Both the position numbers and the translations under genes were made by a program. From positions 204,848,001-204,912,000 of the forward strand of contig JBITNC010000001.1 of assembly GCA_050084985.1 (NCBI GenBank): DNA of 64,000 nt, in the 5' to 3' direction. The DNA comes from Nageia nagi. Lineage: Eukaryota; Pinophyta. The notes under the pieces are model-generated. The model was not told the DNA's origin and ran no database searches. It was given only the letters and a program-made list of their open reading frames with translations. The stretch's first letter is position 1. The number at the start of each line of letters is the position of its first letter. Below are positions 1-9,639 of this stretch, one piece after another.

Positions 1-1140
1 TCTATAGTACATGACTAGTTGAAATTTGAATATCACGATGAGGTACATACAATAATAGGTGATCTAGAACCATATTCTTTATGTAATGTAGCAAAATTAG
101 ATGAATTCATAATAACTTATACTAAATATGAGATTATACCTTTGGAAATAGGTACACTAGTAGTAAATGTAGAAAAATAGCCTTAGATTGCAAAAAAATG
201 TATGGGAACATACAAAATTGAAAATCTTGATCTATTCACATCTGTAAAAGATTTGGGATGACCAAAAATTATCACTGTGTAAGGTTGTCAATGGCATGTT
301 ATGTTTCCTAAAGGCCATAAATGATATGAAAACAATAGAGAAGAAGCAATATCTTGCTCTATAGCAATGCTATCATCCAATCCAAAGACATCAACAAAGG
401 ATCATGCAAAAATCGTAACGAGTAAAACCTTTCCATATCCTTTTGTTCATAAGTACATGAGAAAAAATTACAACTACAAAGGAGGGGGTTTAGTAAAACT
501 AGAATAATGAATTTCTTCTTTTCCTACTACTTTAGGAGCTCCAAAAAATATGAATGGATTGGGTAGTGATCACAATACAAAGCAAACAATGGGACCCATC
601 AAGTTTATAAAAGAATGCAATTTGATTGAACTTTTTGATGATATTGATGAAGATTAATGGCTTGATGATACTATACCACTTGTGTTTGATTATTTTATTA
701 TTGATGATGATATTCTAGAGTACTTAAGGGTACATTTAGAATTTCCTAAATCCAATGAAATACAAAAACTAAGTTACATTCTTAATGAGTATGCATATTT
801 TGGACAAGAGGTGAATTTTAGTGAAGTGTTTTAGGTTCAGGAAGGAGATGATGATACATGAGAATTTCAAGGATTCAAAAATATACCTTTGTTATTACAA
901 AAAAAGGATGAATTAACATTACTAACTAAAGAATTAGCAGATATCAATATTGGAATAAGTGATGAGCAAAGGTTGGTCAAAGTTGGAGCAGCTCTTCCAA
1001 CACCTCAAAAATAAAGGTATAGAAACAAATTTATTAAAAATAAAAATAATTTTGCTTGGTATTATGTTGATATGCCTATTTTAGATCCCTCTTCTATTAT
1101 GCATAATTTACCACTTAAATATGGAGCTAATCCAATTAAA
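1..1140 (+). pseudogene. pol: T1 pol: protease tail and protease-RT linker with G-patch-like stretch
   Basis: One plus-strand frame reads through this stretch with a dozen or so stops and has the composition of the Tat-lineage segment between protease and reverse transcriptase. About 451-573 contains a glycine-rich block, MRKNYNYKGGGLVKLE, followed by NGLGSD, which resembles a G-patch (an aromatic-Gly-rich RNA-binding module). About 1051-1140 matches the conserved block just before RT, with FAWYYVDMPILDP followed by HNLPLKYGANPIK. The protease active site lies upstream of the window. The G-patch call is inference from spacing of Gly and Leu; the pre-RT block is recognised with confidence. Confidence 0.6.
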
Positions 1141-1143
1141 TAA

Positions 1144-1860
1144 AAACCAAGAAAGATGGATTCTTCCAAGGCATTGTTAGTTAAGAAAGAAATAGAAAAG
1201 TATTTGAATGTTGGATTCATTAAACCAATTGATTAGTCAGAATGGATGCTTAATATTGTTCTTATTACAAAACCTACTAGAGAAATAAGTGTTTGTACTA
1301 ATTTTTATGATATCAATAATGCTTATCCAAAAGATGATTTTCCATTACTTAATATTGATATGATCATGGATAGTATTGCTGGTCATGATACTTTGTCTTT
1401 TATGGATGGATTTTCAAGATATAACCAAATATTAATCAATCCAACTAATCAATATAATATTTATTTTACTACACCTTGGAGAAAGTTTTGTTGGAAGGTT
1501 ATGCCTTTCAGATTGAAAAATGCATGTGCTACCTACCAAGGAGCTATGGTGTCCATGTTCCATGAGCATATTCATAAATTAATATAATTAGATGTTGATG
1601 ACATTTTGGTCAAATAAAAGTAAGGCCAAGACCATTAAGATTTACTTGAAGAGGTATTTCAAATTCTAAAAAGGTATAAGCTTAGACTCAAACCTCAAAA
1701 GTGCACTTTTGGTGTTACCTCAGTAAAATTGCTTAGATTTATGATATCAAAAAGGGGTATTGAGGTAGATCCTAAGAAGGTAAAAGCCATATTAAGCATG
1801 CCAACTCCAAGGAACCTTAAGCAACTAAGAAGTATTTAAGGAAATATAAATTCAATAATA
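1144..1860 (+). pseudogene. pol: T1 pol: reverse transcriptase domain (Tat lineage)
   Basis: RNA-dependent DNA polymerase domain that would copy the element's RNA into cDNA in cytoplasmic particles. In order: KKEIEKYLNVGFIKP, then PKDDFPL, FMDGFSRYNQI, VMPFRLKNACATYQ, and the catalytic palm motif at 1588-1602, reading LDVDD where the family has YVDD, so both aspartates survive but Tyr has changed. A TAA at 1585-1587 sits directly in front of the motif. After it come KPQKCTFGV and the conserved thumb block GIEVDPKKVKAI. Only about 113 codons are open in one piece (1246-1587). It belongs to the same polyprotein as the RNase H domains that follow. Certain as a Ty3/gypsy RT; inactive. Confidence 0.9.
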
Positions 1861-2420
1861 AGATTCATATCCCAACTTGGAGATAAAATGTAAGCCATTT
1901 ACTCATTTGTTGAAAAAGAATATCAAGTTTGTATTGGATGAAAAGTGTCAAAATCATTTGAGTATATAAAACAATAAGTGTTAAATCCTCCTATCTTAGT
2001 GCCTATGGATTTTGCAAATCCAACATATCTTTATATATTAGCTACTTTGTATGCCTATGGAGCAATGTTGTGACAGAAAGATGATGAGAATAAAGAAAGA
2101 GTAATATACAACTTTAGAAAAACTCTTATTGATTATGAAACTAGATACACACTTATGGAAAAGATTTACTTTGGTAGTATTTTTGCTACAAAAAATTGAG
2201 GTATTATCTTTTATATTACATTACATATGTTGTTAGCCCAATTAACCCATTGAAATATCTTGTAGTAAAATAGCATTTATTAGGAAGAGTAGCTAAACTA
2301 TTGATGTTATTGCAAGAATATGATATCAATATGGTAAAGAAAAAATCCATAAAAGGGAAGATAATTATAGACTTGATAGCAAAATTCCCTTAGAATGATA
2401 GTACAATGGTACATAAAGAG
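1861..2420 (+). pseudogene. pol: T1 pol: RNase H domain
   Basis: Follows RT directly, as usual in Ty3/gypsy pol, and would remove the RNA strand of the RNA-DNA hybrid. Visible pieces are FISQLG after the thumb, the segment with PPILVPMDFANPTYLY at about 1990-2040, and a later block around 2095-2180 resembling the 'shared-ends, growing family' pattern RVIYNFRKTLIDYETRYT. Several frameshifts and stops occur. Catalytic residues cannot be assigned reliably because the frame changes. The identification rests mainly on position between a clear RT and a clear second RNase H. Confidence 0.6.
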
Positions 2421-2525
2421 TTCTCAGATAAGTATAATTAGGAGTCACATAGCCAACGACATGCAACATTGATGAAAGGCCACCAATAGCATGATATTAA
2501 AGAAAATGCAATTCCAAATGAGTTT

Positions 2526-2900
2526 GTGTGCTACATGGAGGAAGAACCTACAATTTGGACCATATATTTTTATGGATATAAGTGTTTTTATAGAGTGGGA
2601 ATAGGTATTATTTTAATTTCACCTACTAATAAAGTAATTATTATGGCTTATAAACTTGTATTTGAGTACACTAATAACATGTCAGAGTATGAAGCTTTGA
2701 TTTGGGTCTAAAAGTAGCTATAACCCTAAAAATAAAAGATTTAGAGATATATGGTTATTCATAGCTTGTGATAAATCAAGTTAATGATACATATAACATA
2801 AAGGATGAAAATTTAAAGCTATAAAATATAGTGGTTATTGAGTTGCTTGATGAGTTTGGTACCTATTTAGAACATTCCAAGGACTAATAATAGGTATGCA
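2526..2900 (+). pseudogene. pol: T1 pol: second, archaeal-type RNase H (aRH)
   Basis: Tat-lineage elements carry an additional archaeal-type RNase H after the usual one, and this is its remnant. The open frame 2526-2711 contains WTIYFYGY, GIGIILISPTNK and NNMSEYEALI. In the family the first motif is FDG; here the catalytic Asp is Tyr (GAT to TAT). The Glu of SEYEAL is kept. After the stop at 2709 the frame continues with recognisable residues to about 2880. The presence of this domain is the main reason for assigning T1 to the Tat branch. The function of the second RNase H in the element is not settled; here it is dead. Confidence 0.8.
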
Positions 2901-2906
2901 ATTGTA

Positions 2907-3552
2907 ATGGCAAGTGTAGATTTATTGGCACCAATTGAGATAGAAGATGAAGAAACTATCCTCAATATTCAAAATCTTGGTATATCTTCTTACCTTGATC
3001 ACATCAAAGAAGTACATACATGGTACCTTGACATAGAAAGTGACCCTCAGCAATGGTATGTTGATATTTACAATTATTTGAAAGACTAAACAATTCCATC
3101 AAGTTTTGATAGAAATGAATAATTTAGATTAATGAGGATAGATGTTAAGTATGTGATTATTGGTGAAGTGCTATATAGAAGGTCATTTGATGGAGCTTTA
3201 TCAAGATGTATAACACAACATTAAACAACAATAATATTAGAACAAGCACATGATGGGTTGTGTGGAGGACACTTCTATGCAAAATCATTATCTACTAAGC
3301 TTTTACAAATTTGGTATTATGTCCTACAATGGAGGAGGACTATAAAAATTATGTTAAAACCTATTTACAATATCAAAAGCATAAAATTTGGAGAAACAAC
3401 CAAGTCAAGAGTTAAATTCCATAATTTAACCTTGGCCATTTGCAACATGCGGCATAGATTTGATTGGGCTTATCAACCCACATTCAAGACAAGGTCACAA
3501 ATTCATTATCATAGATATAAATTTTACCATAAAATGGGTTGAAGCTAGGAAA
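2907..3552 (+). pseudogene. pol: T1 pol: truncated integrase
   Basis: The linker (2907-3089) leads into the integrase zinc domain near 3240-3420: AHDGLCGGHF supplies both His, but the Cys pair is replaced by Tyr (TYLQYQKH). The catalytic core begins at about 3434 with GIDLIGLINPHS, which keeps the first Asp of the D,D-35-E triad, and runs to IKWVEAR at 3552, where homology ends. The second Asp and the Glu are missing. Integrase would insert the cDNA into the genome. The break joins DNA that reads as a PMD gene on the other strand, so the missing part has been deleted rather than mutated. Confidence 0.85.
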
Positions 3553-3559
3553 GTTGGTG

Positions 3560-4414
3560 GACATCCTCCTCCTAAACATTGTTAGCATAGGAGACCCATA
3601 CTAGGTCCTTAGGTTGAAGCTAGTTGATCTCTCACCTCCTTACCTCTAAGGTATGTGGATACCTCTACCCAAGACATCTAGACATCCAATATGTCAGTGC
3701 AATATTTGAAGGATCTTGTCTCAACCTATAAATTCCAACTAGTTGAATCATAACTATCTTCTCATATACCCACACTTCTAATAAACTAGAATGAGCAATT
3801 GTGATATTAAACTTGTCCACACACATAAAATTATGTAGATCCCTATATAATTATGCAAAAAAAATGGGTGCTTAAGAAAAATGTATCCCCTTAGTACAAA
3901 TATCTTACACTATCCACACCATGCATAGGGAAAATACCGAACTACTCTTGTATAGATATAGGTAGGTATAGATGATGGAGGTAATAAGCAACCTTAAATG
4001 CCTAGCTGAAGAGGCAAATTTGCATACCTCATACAAATGGGAAGCTCTATGATCCCAATCATGATATCCCTCTCCTATCAACCATGTTGTATAACTCTAT
4101 TTTTCTTCATTATTTGAAATATTAGCTTGATGGACAAGCTGACACCAAATGGGAATACCTTAGAAGTGATAAACCTTCAACAAGGTCATCTTCATTTCAC
4201 CTGTGGGTAGGTAAAAACTATTTGTATGATGATCCTACCACTCAACCAAGGCAGTAAGGAGTGGAAGGTCATTCTGGACATGTCCATCTATCATAAGATC
4301 ATTGAGTCATAAATGCATGAGGATGTCTTCCTCATGATTACTCATGGGCCATTCCCTGGCCTTCTCTAATGTAGAAGTAGACATGGATCCACCCTTAATA
4401 TTCACCTTGCAATC
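3560..4414 (-). pseudogene. Antisense plant mobile domain (PMD) frame of T1
   Basis: Read on the minus strand, a frame beginning with an ATG at 4384 (MSTSTLEKAREWPM) contains LLTALVEWW, then FYLPTGEMKMTLLKVYHF, the signature N-terminal region of plant mobile domain proteins (PF10536-type; family pattern ...FHLP.GEM..TL.DV...LG.PI). Further on, LLEVWVYEKI matches the family's conserved 'L-x-x-W-A-Y-E' block. PMD proteins include host MAIN/MAIL proteins and many transposon-borne copies; the molecular role is poorly known. A pyrimidine-rich stretch ending in AG (minus strand, 4416-4415) precedes the exon like a 3' splice site. The C-terminal part is lost at the 3552 junction. Recognition is by motif memory, not search. 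Confidence 0.75.
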
Positions 4415-5199
4415 CTACAAAGCAAAAAATTCAAATCTATATTAATTATTGTAAAAACTTAAAATGCAACAATAATCATGTAAAAAGAGAAGATTAAATC
4501 CAAAACTACCTTCACAAGAAATGAAATGAAAATAAAGAATGGAAGAAAATAAAAAATCCTAGGGTTTTAGTTCAAATGAATTTGAACGAACAATCAAAAC
4601 AAGCGATAGGGAAAATATGAAAGAAAATGGTAAATAAATAAAATCCTTATTACATGCTTGAATGGTAGTTTACAAAGATACTCTACCATGTGCCCTTTGT
4701 ACTTGTTGAGGGGCCTCTCAACTGCATGCCAACCATTATCCACCATGTCAGTTGATGAGGAGGACAAATGAGTGATTGGAGGAAATGAAGTCAAAGGAAA
4801 ATTGAACAATGGAGAGATAATCAATAATAGAGAAGATCAAATGATAGTCATAATCTTGGTAGTGCACATAGAGCTTCAAGAAAGCAAAAAGATAAAATAC
4901 AAATGATGAAAAGTTAATGAAAACCTATTTTTATTCAATTTTTTCTATTCTGTAACACTAGCTTAGATGTATGCCTTTTAGAATATCATTTTTAATGCCT
5001 CAAAAATGATATATTATGTAGGCTTAATGATTAAAATCATTTTAATTACCACACATGTCTTTTTCAAAAACTAATTATGCTAAATTCACATTATCAATAT
5101 TATCCAAAACATAAAATCAACATACATTTTAATTCAAGATGATAAAAAATGATAAATATAGTTATATTCAATGTTCATATTTTGCATTTATATGAAAAT
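4415..5199. other. AT-rich region, no supported gene
   Basis: Non-coding DNA between the T1 PMD frame and the K1 5' LTR. On the minus strand 4594-4824 is open for 76 codons but has no recognisable motif. A possible leader exon or intron of the antisense PMD gene would lie here. I see no convincing polypurine tract or LTR boundary for T1. Confidence 0.5.
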
Positions 5200-5920
5200 T
5201 GATCCAAATTAGATCATGTGTCATTATATTTTTAGGAGTGGTACTCATTCCATAGGTATCTATTCTTGGAGATAGACTAAAGATCAAACTATGAAGTTGT
5301 TTGGTGAATAGAACCACACCAATAGTGGCATGCTATATCTATTTTTAGGCCAGTAACAATGTACACCTTGATAAGTTAGTAGGGGAAGTTGAAGGGACAT
5401 CAATATTTTAGGGAGCTAAGTGGTTTACTATCTTCAACTAGCATCTTAGAGGTGTTTCCAAGCTTATTTAAGGGCATGCTACTCTCTTATTTTTGTGGAA
5501 AAATAGAGAATTTCAGAATTTTTTTGGATTGTAAGATTTAAAGGAAGACCAAGAGCCATTCTAGAATTTTGTAGTTCTAAGATTATTTCTTTCTTGTTAT
5601 AGATGTTGCCGTAATTGTAGGAGATTGTATTTCCATTGTATTGATGGTATTTCTCTATGCATGTAATATTGTAATTTCCATAGAAAATGAGAAGAGAAGG
5701 ATCCAACTCCAAGTTGGATTAGCCCACATTGGGTGAACTAGCGTAAATTATTGTGTTGAACTTTTTATGTGTATGTTTGAGAATGCTAGTTTATAGTGTT
5801 ACATTGTATAATTTTGAATTTATATGTAATTTTTTTGACTACATAATGATCAATACATTTTGATTTAAATCTATAAGTAAGGATTTGAGTATGATATGAG
5901 CATCTAGTGATTATAGACCA
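5200..5920 (+). mobile_element. K1 5' LTR
   Basis: Begins TGATCCAAAT at 5200 and ends ...GACCA at 5920, two bases before a primer-binding site. Its start and internal TTTTAGGAGTGG align with the LTR at 18007, and its 3' third aligns with both that LTR and the one before 48036. Length about 721 bp against about 608 bp for the 3' copy. Confidence 0.7.
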
Positions 5921-5922
5921 TG

Positions 5923-5934
5923 TGGTATCAGAGC
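5923..5934 (+). other. K1 primer-binding site, initiator tRNA-Met type
   Basis: TGGTATCAGAGC is an exact match to the common plant retrotransposon primer site complementary to the 3' end of initiator methionyl tRNA. It sits two bases after the LTR end. Confidence 0.95.
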
Positions 5935-6075
5935 TTTTGTGCACAAAATTTGACACTAGAATTTTTGGTATTTTAGGTCATCAGCAGCATATTTTTTAAT
6001 ATTTAGGAGGAGATATCAAAGACTAGAGTTGATTCTAGAGGATCTTGAGGTTAATTGAAGGAGTAGAGTAACTGA

Positions 6076-7120
6076 AATGGATAATGCAGAGGAGCATTAG
6101 TATGTTGTTTGTACCATGATAGATGTTGATTTTTAAAGGAGATTTTCGGTAATTGAGAACCATTTAGCTGAGTTATTAGCTACTAGATCAAATGTAAATA
6201 TCAATCAAAGATATCATGATATAGTTGGGAGACTTAATTCATCATCTTCATCAAATTGAATTCCATTCAAAATGGAGGCCAAAGTGGACATTCCAGGTTT
6301 TGGATGAAAGGTTGATGTGGAAAATGTGAACAATTTGTTGAAACAATTGGAGGTTTATTTCCAAATTCATGGTGTTGTAAATTATGCTAATAAAATATCT
6401 TTTTATAGATTAAATATGAGTGGACATGCTTTAGTTTGGTGGAAAATCCATGTAAAAACTCTTAATCATGAACACTTATCAAAAATTTCTTCTTGGAATG
6501 AATTTAAGGATTTGTTAAGAGATCAATTCTATCCATTAGGAAATCATAATAAATAATTAATGAAATGGTAATTCTTTAGACAATAAAGAGGGAAAAATAT
6601 TCAAGATACACTATAAAATTTAGGAAACAAGCTACTTTTCTTGGGGTTTCACTAAAAGATCTTTAAATTTTAATGAAGTACATTAGAAGTTTACATAGTC
6701 ATTTGCAAAATATTATCATGTTGTTTAATCCTACTAATCTTGACCAAGTGTGTTTACAAGAACAATACTTAGAGGGGGATGGTAAAGCAAGGAGAAAATA
6801 TGATGAATCCTTGAAGGATTCTAATTCAAGGTGAGGATAAGAGAAAGGTAAATCTCAAGATAAAGGCAAAGGTAAGCAAGAAACAAAGATCACTAATATT
6901 TCAAAGAAAGAAAGTGATAGTAGATATTATAGTCATTGTGATAAAGATGATCATATTGAAGATAAGTGTTGGAAATTACATTCAAAATTATGTCCATATA
7001 AGCATAAGAATAGGGAGAAAACTAATGCTATGGTTCTTATATGTGAGGAAATTGAGCGAAGTTTAGATGTTGATGAGAGAGTAAATTGTTCAACCATTTA
7101 AAAGGTTAAAGAACCTCAAG
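6076..7120 (+). pseudogene. gag: K1 gag
   Basis: Capsid polyprotein that would build the particle around the element RNA. A possible start is the ATG at 6076. The retrotransposon gag core is seen at 6317-6556 (NNLLKQLEVYF, LNMSGHALVWWKIH, WNEFKDLLRDQFYPLG), then continues through stops and shifts to a Lys-rich linker. Near 6915-7000 the nucleic-acid knuckle reads YYSHCDKDDHIEDKCWKLH: the first Cys of the CCHC is Tyr, the others remain. The nearly identical order in K2 gag (48340-49150) supports the call. Frame changes before the protease. Confidence 0.85.
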
Positions 7121-7137
7121 ACATTGAAAAATAAAAG

Positions 7138-7560
7138 ATTCATTTATTCCACCTCAAAATCTAAATTAAGAAAACCAAAGTAGATTGCATTGTTGATTTG
7201 ATTTCTCAAGCAAATTTGATTTTAGAGACTATGGTAAGTAGTTTGGGATTAGAAACTTTCAACCATCCAAATCCATATCCTTTGGGTTGGGTGCATCACA
7301 ATGTTAGTTTGCAAGTCACTAGGCAATGTAAGTTGAAATTTGCTATTTGTGCAAAGTACATTGATGAAGTTGTGGTTGATGTTGTTCCTTTAGAAATTTG
7401 TGGTGTTATTCTTGGTAACCCTTATATGTGGGATAGAGATGGTATCTATTATAGAAGATTGAATGAATTACAACTAGTGAAATATGGAAAGGTGTTTCTA
7501 GTTAGTACACATAAAAGCAGGAAAAAACTACCTTTGGTCACTATTGGTTAGGTGAAAAAT
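7138..7560 (+). pseudogene. pol: K1 aspartic protease
   Basis: Retropepsin-type protease that would cleave the polyprotein. The frame contains VDCIVDLISQANLI; the family active site is Asp-Thr-Gly-Ser, here Asp-Leu-Ile-Ser, so the catalytic Asp is present but the loop is ruined. It continues with NPYPLGWVHH, VTRQCKLKFAIC, IDEVVVDVVPLEICGVILG and a flap-distal tail. An open stretch of 117 codons (7198-7551) is among the longest in the window. The same segment recurs at 49190-49540 in K2. Confidence 0.85.
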
Positions 7561-8026
7561 CTTATGAATGATTCTAAAAAGTTTATTTTGATCATGTTGA
7601 AAATAGGAGCCTTAGGTGAGGTGAATCTCATGTTGTTAGTAATGTACAATACTAATTTTAGGCCATTAGCAACGTGCAATAGAGAGGAACAAATGTAGGA
7701 TTTGGTTTAAGAGTTTACAAAATTATTTGTAGAGCCATAAGGATTACCTCCTATGTAGGATATACAACATGATATTTAGTTGTTACCTAATGCTTCATTA
7801 CCCAACATAACTTTGTATTGATAATCAGTTTTGGAGCAAGGAGAGATAAAAAGGCATATTCAAGAGTTGGTTGATCAAGGAGTGATCAAGGAGTGATAAT
7901 ACCAAGCACATCTCCATGTGGATCAACTAGTTTTTTATTCCTAAGAAGGATAAAACTTAGAGAATGTGCATTGAATATAGAGCACTTAACAAAATCACCA
8001 TAAAGAAACACTATCCTTTGCCCTTG
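7561..8026 (+). pseudogene. pol: K1 RT, N-terminal piece cut by T2
   Basis: Contains the protease-RT linker (EFTKLFVEP..GLPP, then IQHDI.LLPNASLPN) and the RT fingers: LEQGEIKRHIQELVDQGVIK, a damaged SPCG/PKKD block, and EYRALNKITIKKHYPLP. It stops at about 8026, exactly where the T2 LTR-like start TGTAGATACCC begins. The palm with the YLDD motif is absent. K2 resumes at almost the same residue (PRIDDLL at 61630), which shows what should follow. Confidence 0.85.
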
Positions 8027-9639
8027 TGTAGATACCCAAAAATGAATCTTCTTTCGATAGACAAAAGAAGAAGAAGAAATCAGTAACAAGATATCAGTAA
8101 CAAGATGAAAGGAGGGTCCCTCACATGTAAAAGATATCAGTAACAAGATGAAAGGAGTTTTTCTATATTTTTAGGCATATTTTGATGGTTTGTATCATGT
8201 GGAAATGAAATTAAGGATTGTGAATGAATACATTGCTTATGATACCTATGCTCAAAGTGCATATATGGAGGGGATTGAATATCACTAATGACATACATTA
8301 TTTTTTGTGATTATTAGAATATTTATTTAAACTTTATTTATTTCTTCTCTTTTTGGGAAAGGGAATGTACAAACAAACTCACTTATATTTTCTATTTCAT
8401 CTACTTATGCTCATCTTTTGCATTGAAAAGCAATTTGAGGTGATCAAAATAGATGTAATAGAAAAAGGGTAAATGAATATTTTATTTTTTCATTTTTTGA
8501 CATTAAAAGTTTAAATAAATATACATTAAATTACTTCCATAATTAGAAGGATATTTAACCCTCACTAAATCTAGAATGAACATAAGGTGAACTTACCATG
8601 TTTCAAGTAGATTAGGATACACTAAATTAGTCAATAAATTTGGTGGTTATTCTTGATACATTAATACTCTTACCTATCTTCCTTACTATTCCAAAAGGTG
8701 GTTGAAGGATTGTGACTTATAATGAGGGGATATAAACATACATTAAAGGAAATTTATTCATATTAATGGCTTCTTATCGATCTTCCTTACCACACCAAGA
8801 GGTAGTTGAAGGATTGTGACTCATTAGAAGAGGTAATGAACCTCATTTTAAATATTTCCTTTAGTTAATGAACCTCAGTAAAAGGTAATGAATCCTATGA
8901 CCATCTAGATTAATTGGCACATTAATTAAAATATCATTGGAATCACTACAAAGATTTAATTAATGGACCTGTATGATTGGGAGGGTAGAAAGTGCATTCA
9001 TTAGTATTTCATTTTTATTAAATGCATTATCATAATACCTTTTAAAAATGAAAATAAATGATTTGGAAGTAATTACTAACCATTTATTCTTATTTTCTTA
9101 TGTTCTCACCAACAAAATGCAATAAGCCCTAGAGCCAAAAATTAGAGATGAATATCAGGTTCATAGCTTAGAAGTCATTACTTTCCATCGAACAACTATA
9201 AAAAAGGGGGCTATCCTTGGATTTCATAAGCAAGATAGTTCTTAATGGAATTCTCCAAGCCTCATTGTACTAAGGGGACCACTCTAAATACCAAGTCATT
9301 ACTTAGCCTTAGACAACCTATAGGATTACCAACCAACCTTTTCTTAAACACTTGATTAGATGAAACAATTTAGGAAATTTAACAAGATTAAAATATACAA
9401 TTCATATTACTCATATTAAAAATATTAATTTAATATATCAAAAAATCTAGAAAAGATAATCACATCAAAAAGGTGAGTACACATATAGGATTATTTGTGC
9501 ATGTAATTGCTTTCTCATAAATATGAATTCAAAATATAAAATAACATTACTATGTTCAATGTTTGTTTTCTTTTACTTATAGTTTTATAGAAAAGAAAAG
9601 AAAAAATAAAAAATTCAAACAAAAATAAAAACAAAGAAA
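8027..9639 (+). mobile_element. T2 5' LTR and leader
   Basis: Starts TGTAGATACCCAAAAATGA, closely similar over about 55 bp to the T5 3' LTR start at 60807 (TGTAGACAACCAAAAATGA). The 3' end of the LTR and a primer site could not be placed, so the entry covers LTR plus untranslated leader. It contains short direct repeats: ATCAGTAACAAGAT three times at 8079-8147, and a tandem duplication with a 104-bp period at 8669-8870. No coding frame is supported. Confidence 0.55.
8669..8870 (+). repeat. 104-bp tandem duplication in the T2 LTR/leader
   Basis: CTTACCTATCTTCCTTACTA at 8669 recurs as CTTATCGATCTTCCTTACCA at 8773, each followed by an almost identical GTTGAAGGATTGTGACT segment. Two imperfect copies. 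Confidence 0.7.

Larger units (their letters stand above)
1..4930 (+). mobile_element. T1: internal fragment of a Tat-lineage Ty3/gypsy element
   Basis: A 5'-truncated element with pol on the plus strand in the order protease tail, linker, reverse transcriptase, RNase H, archaeal-type RNase H, integrase. The integrase stops abruptly at about 3552, and the next recognisable sequence is an antisense PMD frame. Comparison with T4 and T5, where 6 to 7 kb separate integrase from the 3' end, suggests an internal deletion at 3552/3553. No LTR of this copy was identified; the right limit is approximate, before the K1 LTR at 5200. Confidence 0.75.

Noticed and set aside
5923-5934. tRNA gene
   Set aside because: Only the 12-bp primer-binding complement is present.
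7886-8146. 86-codon minus-strand frame
   Set aside because: Spans the K1/T2 junction, so it cannot be an old gene.
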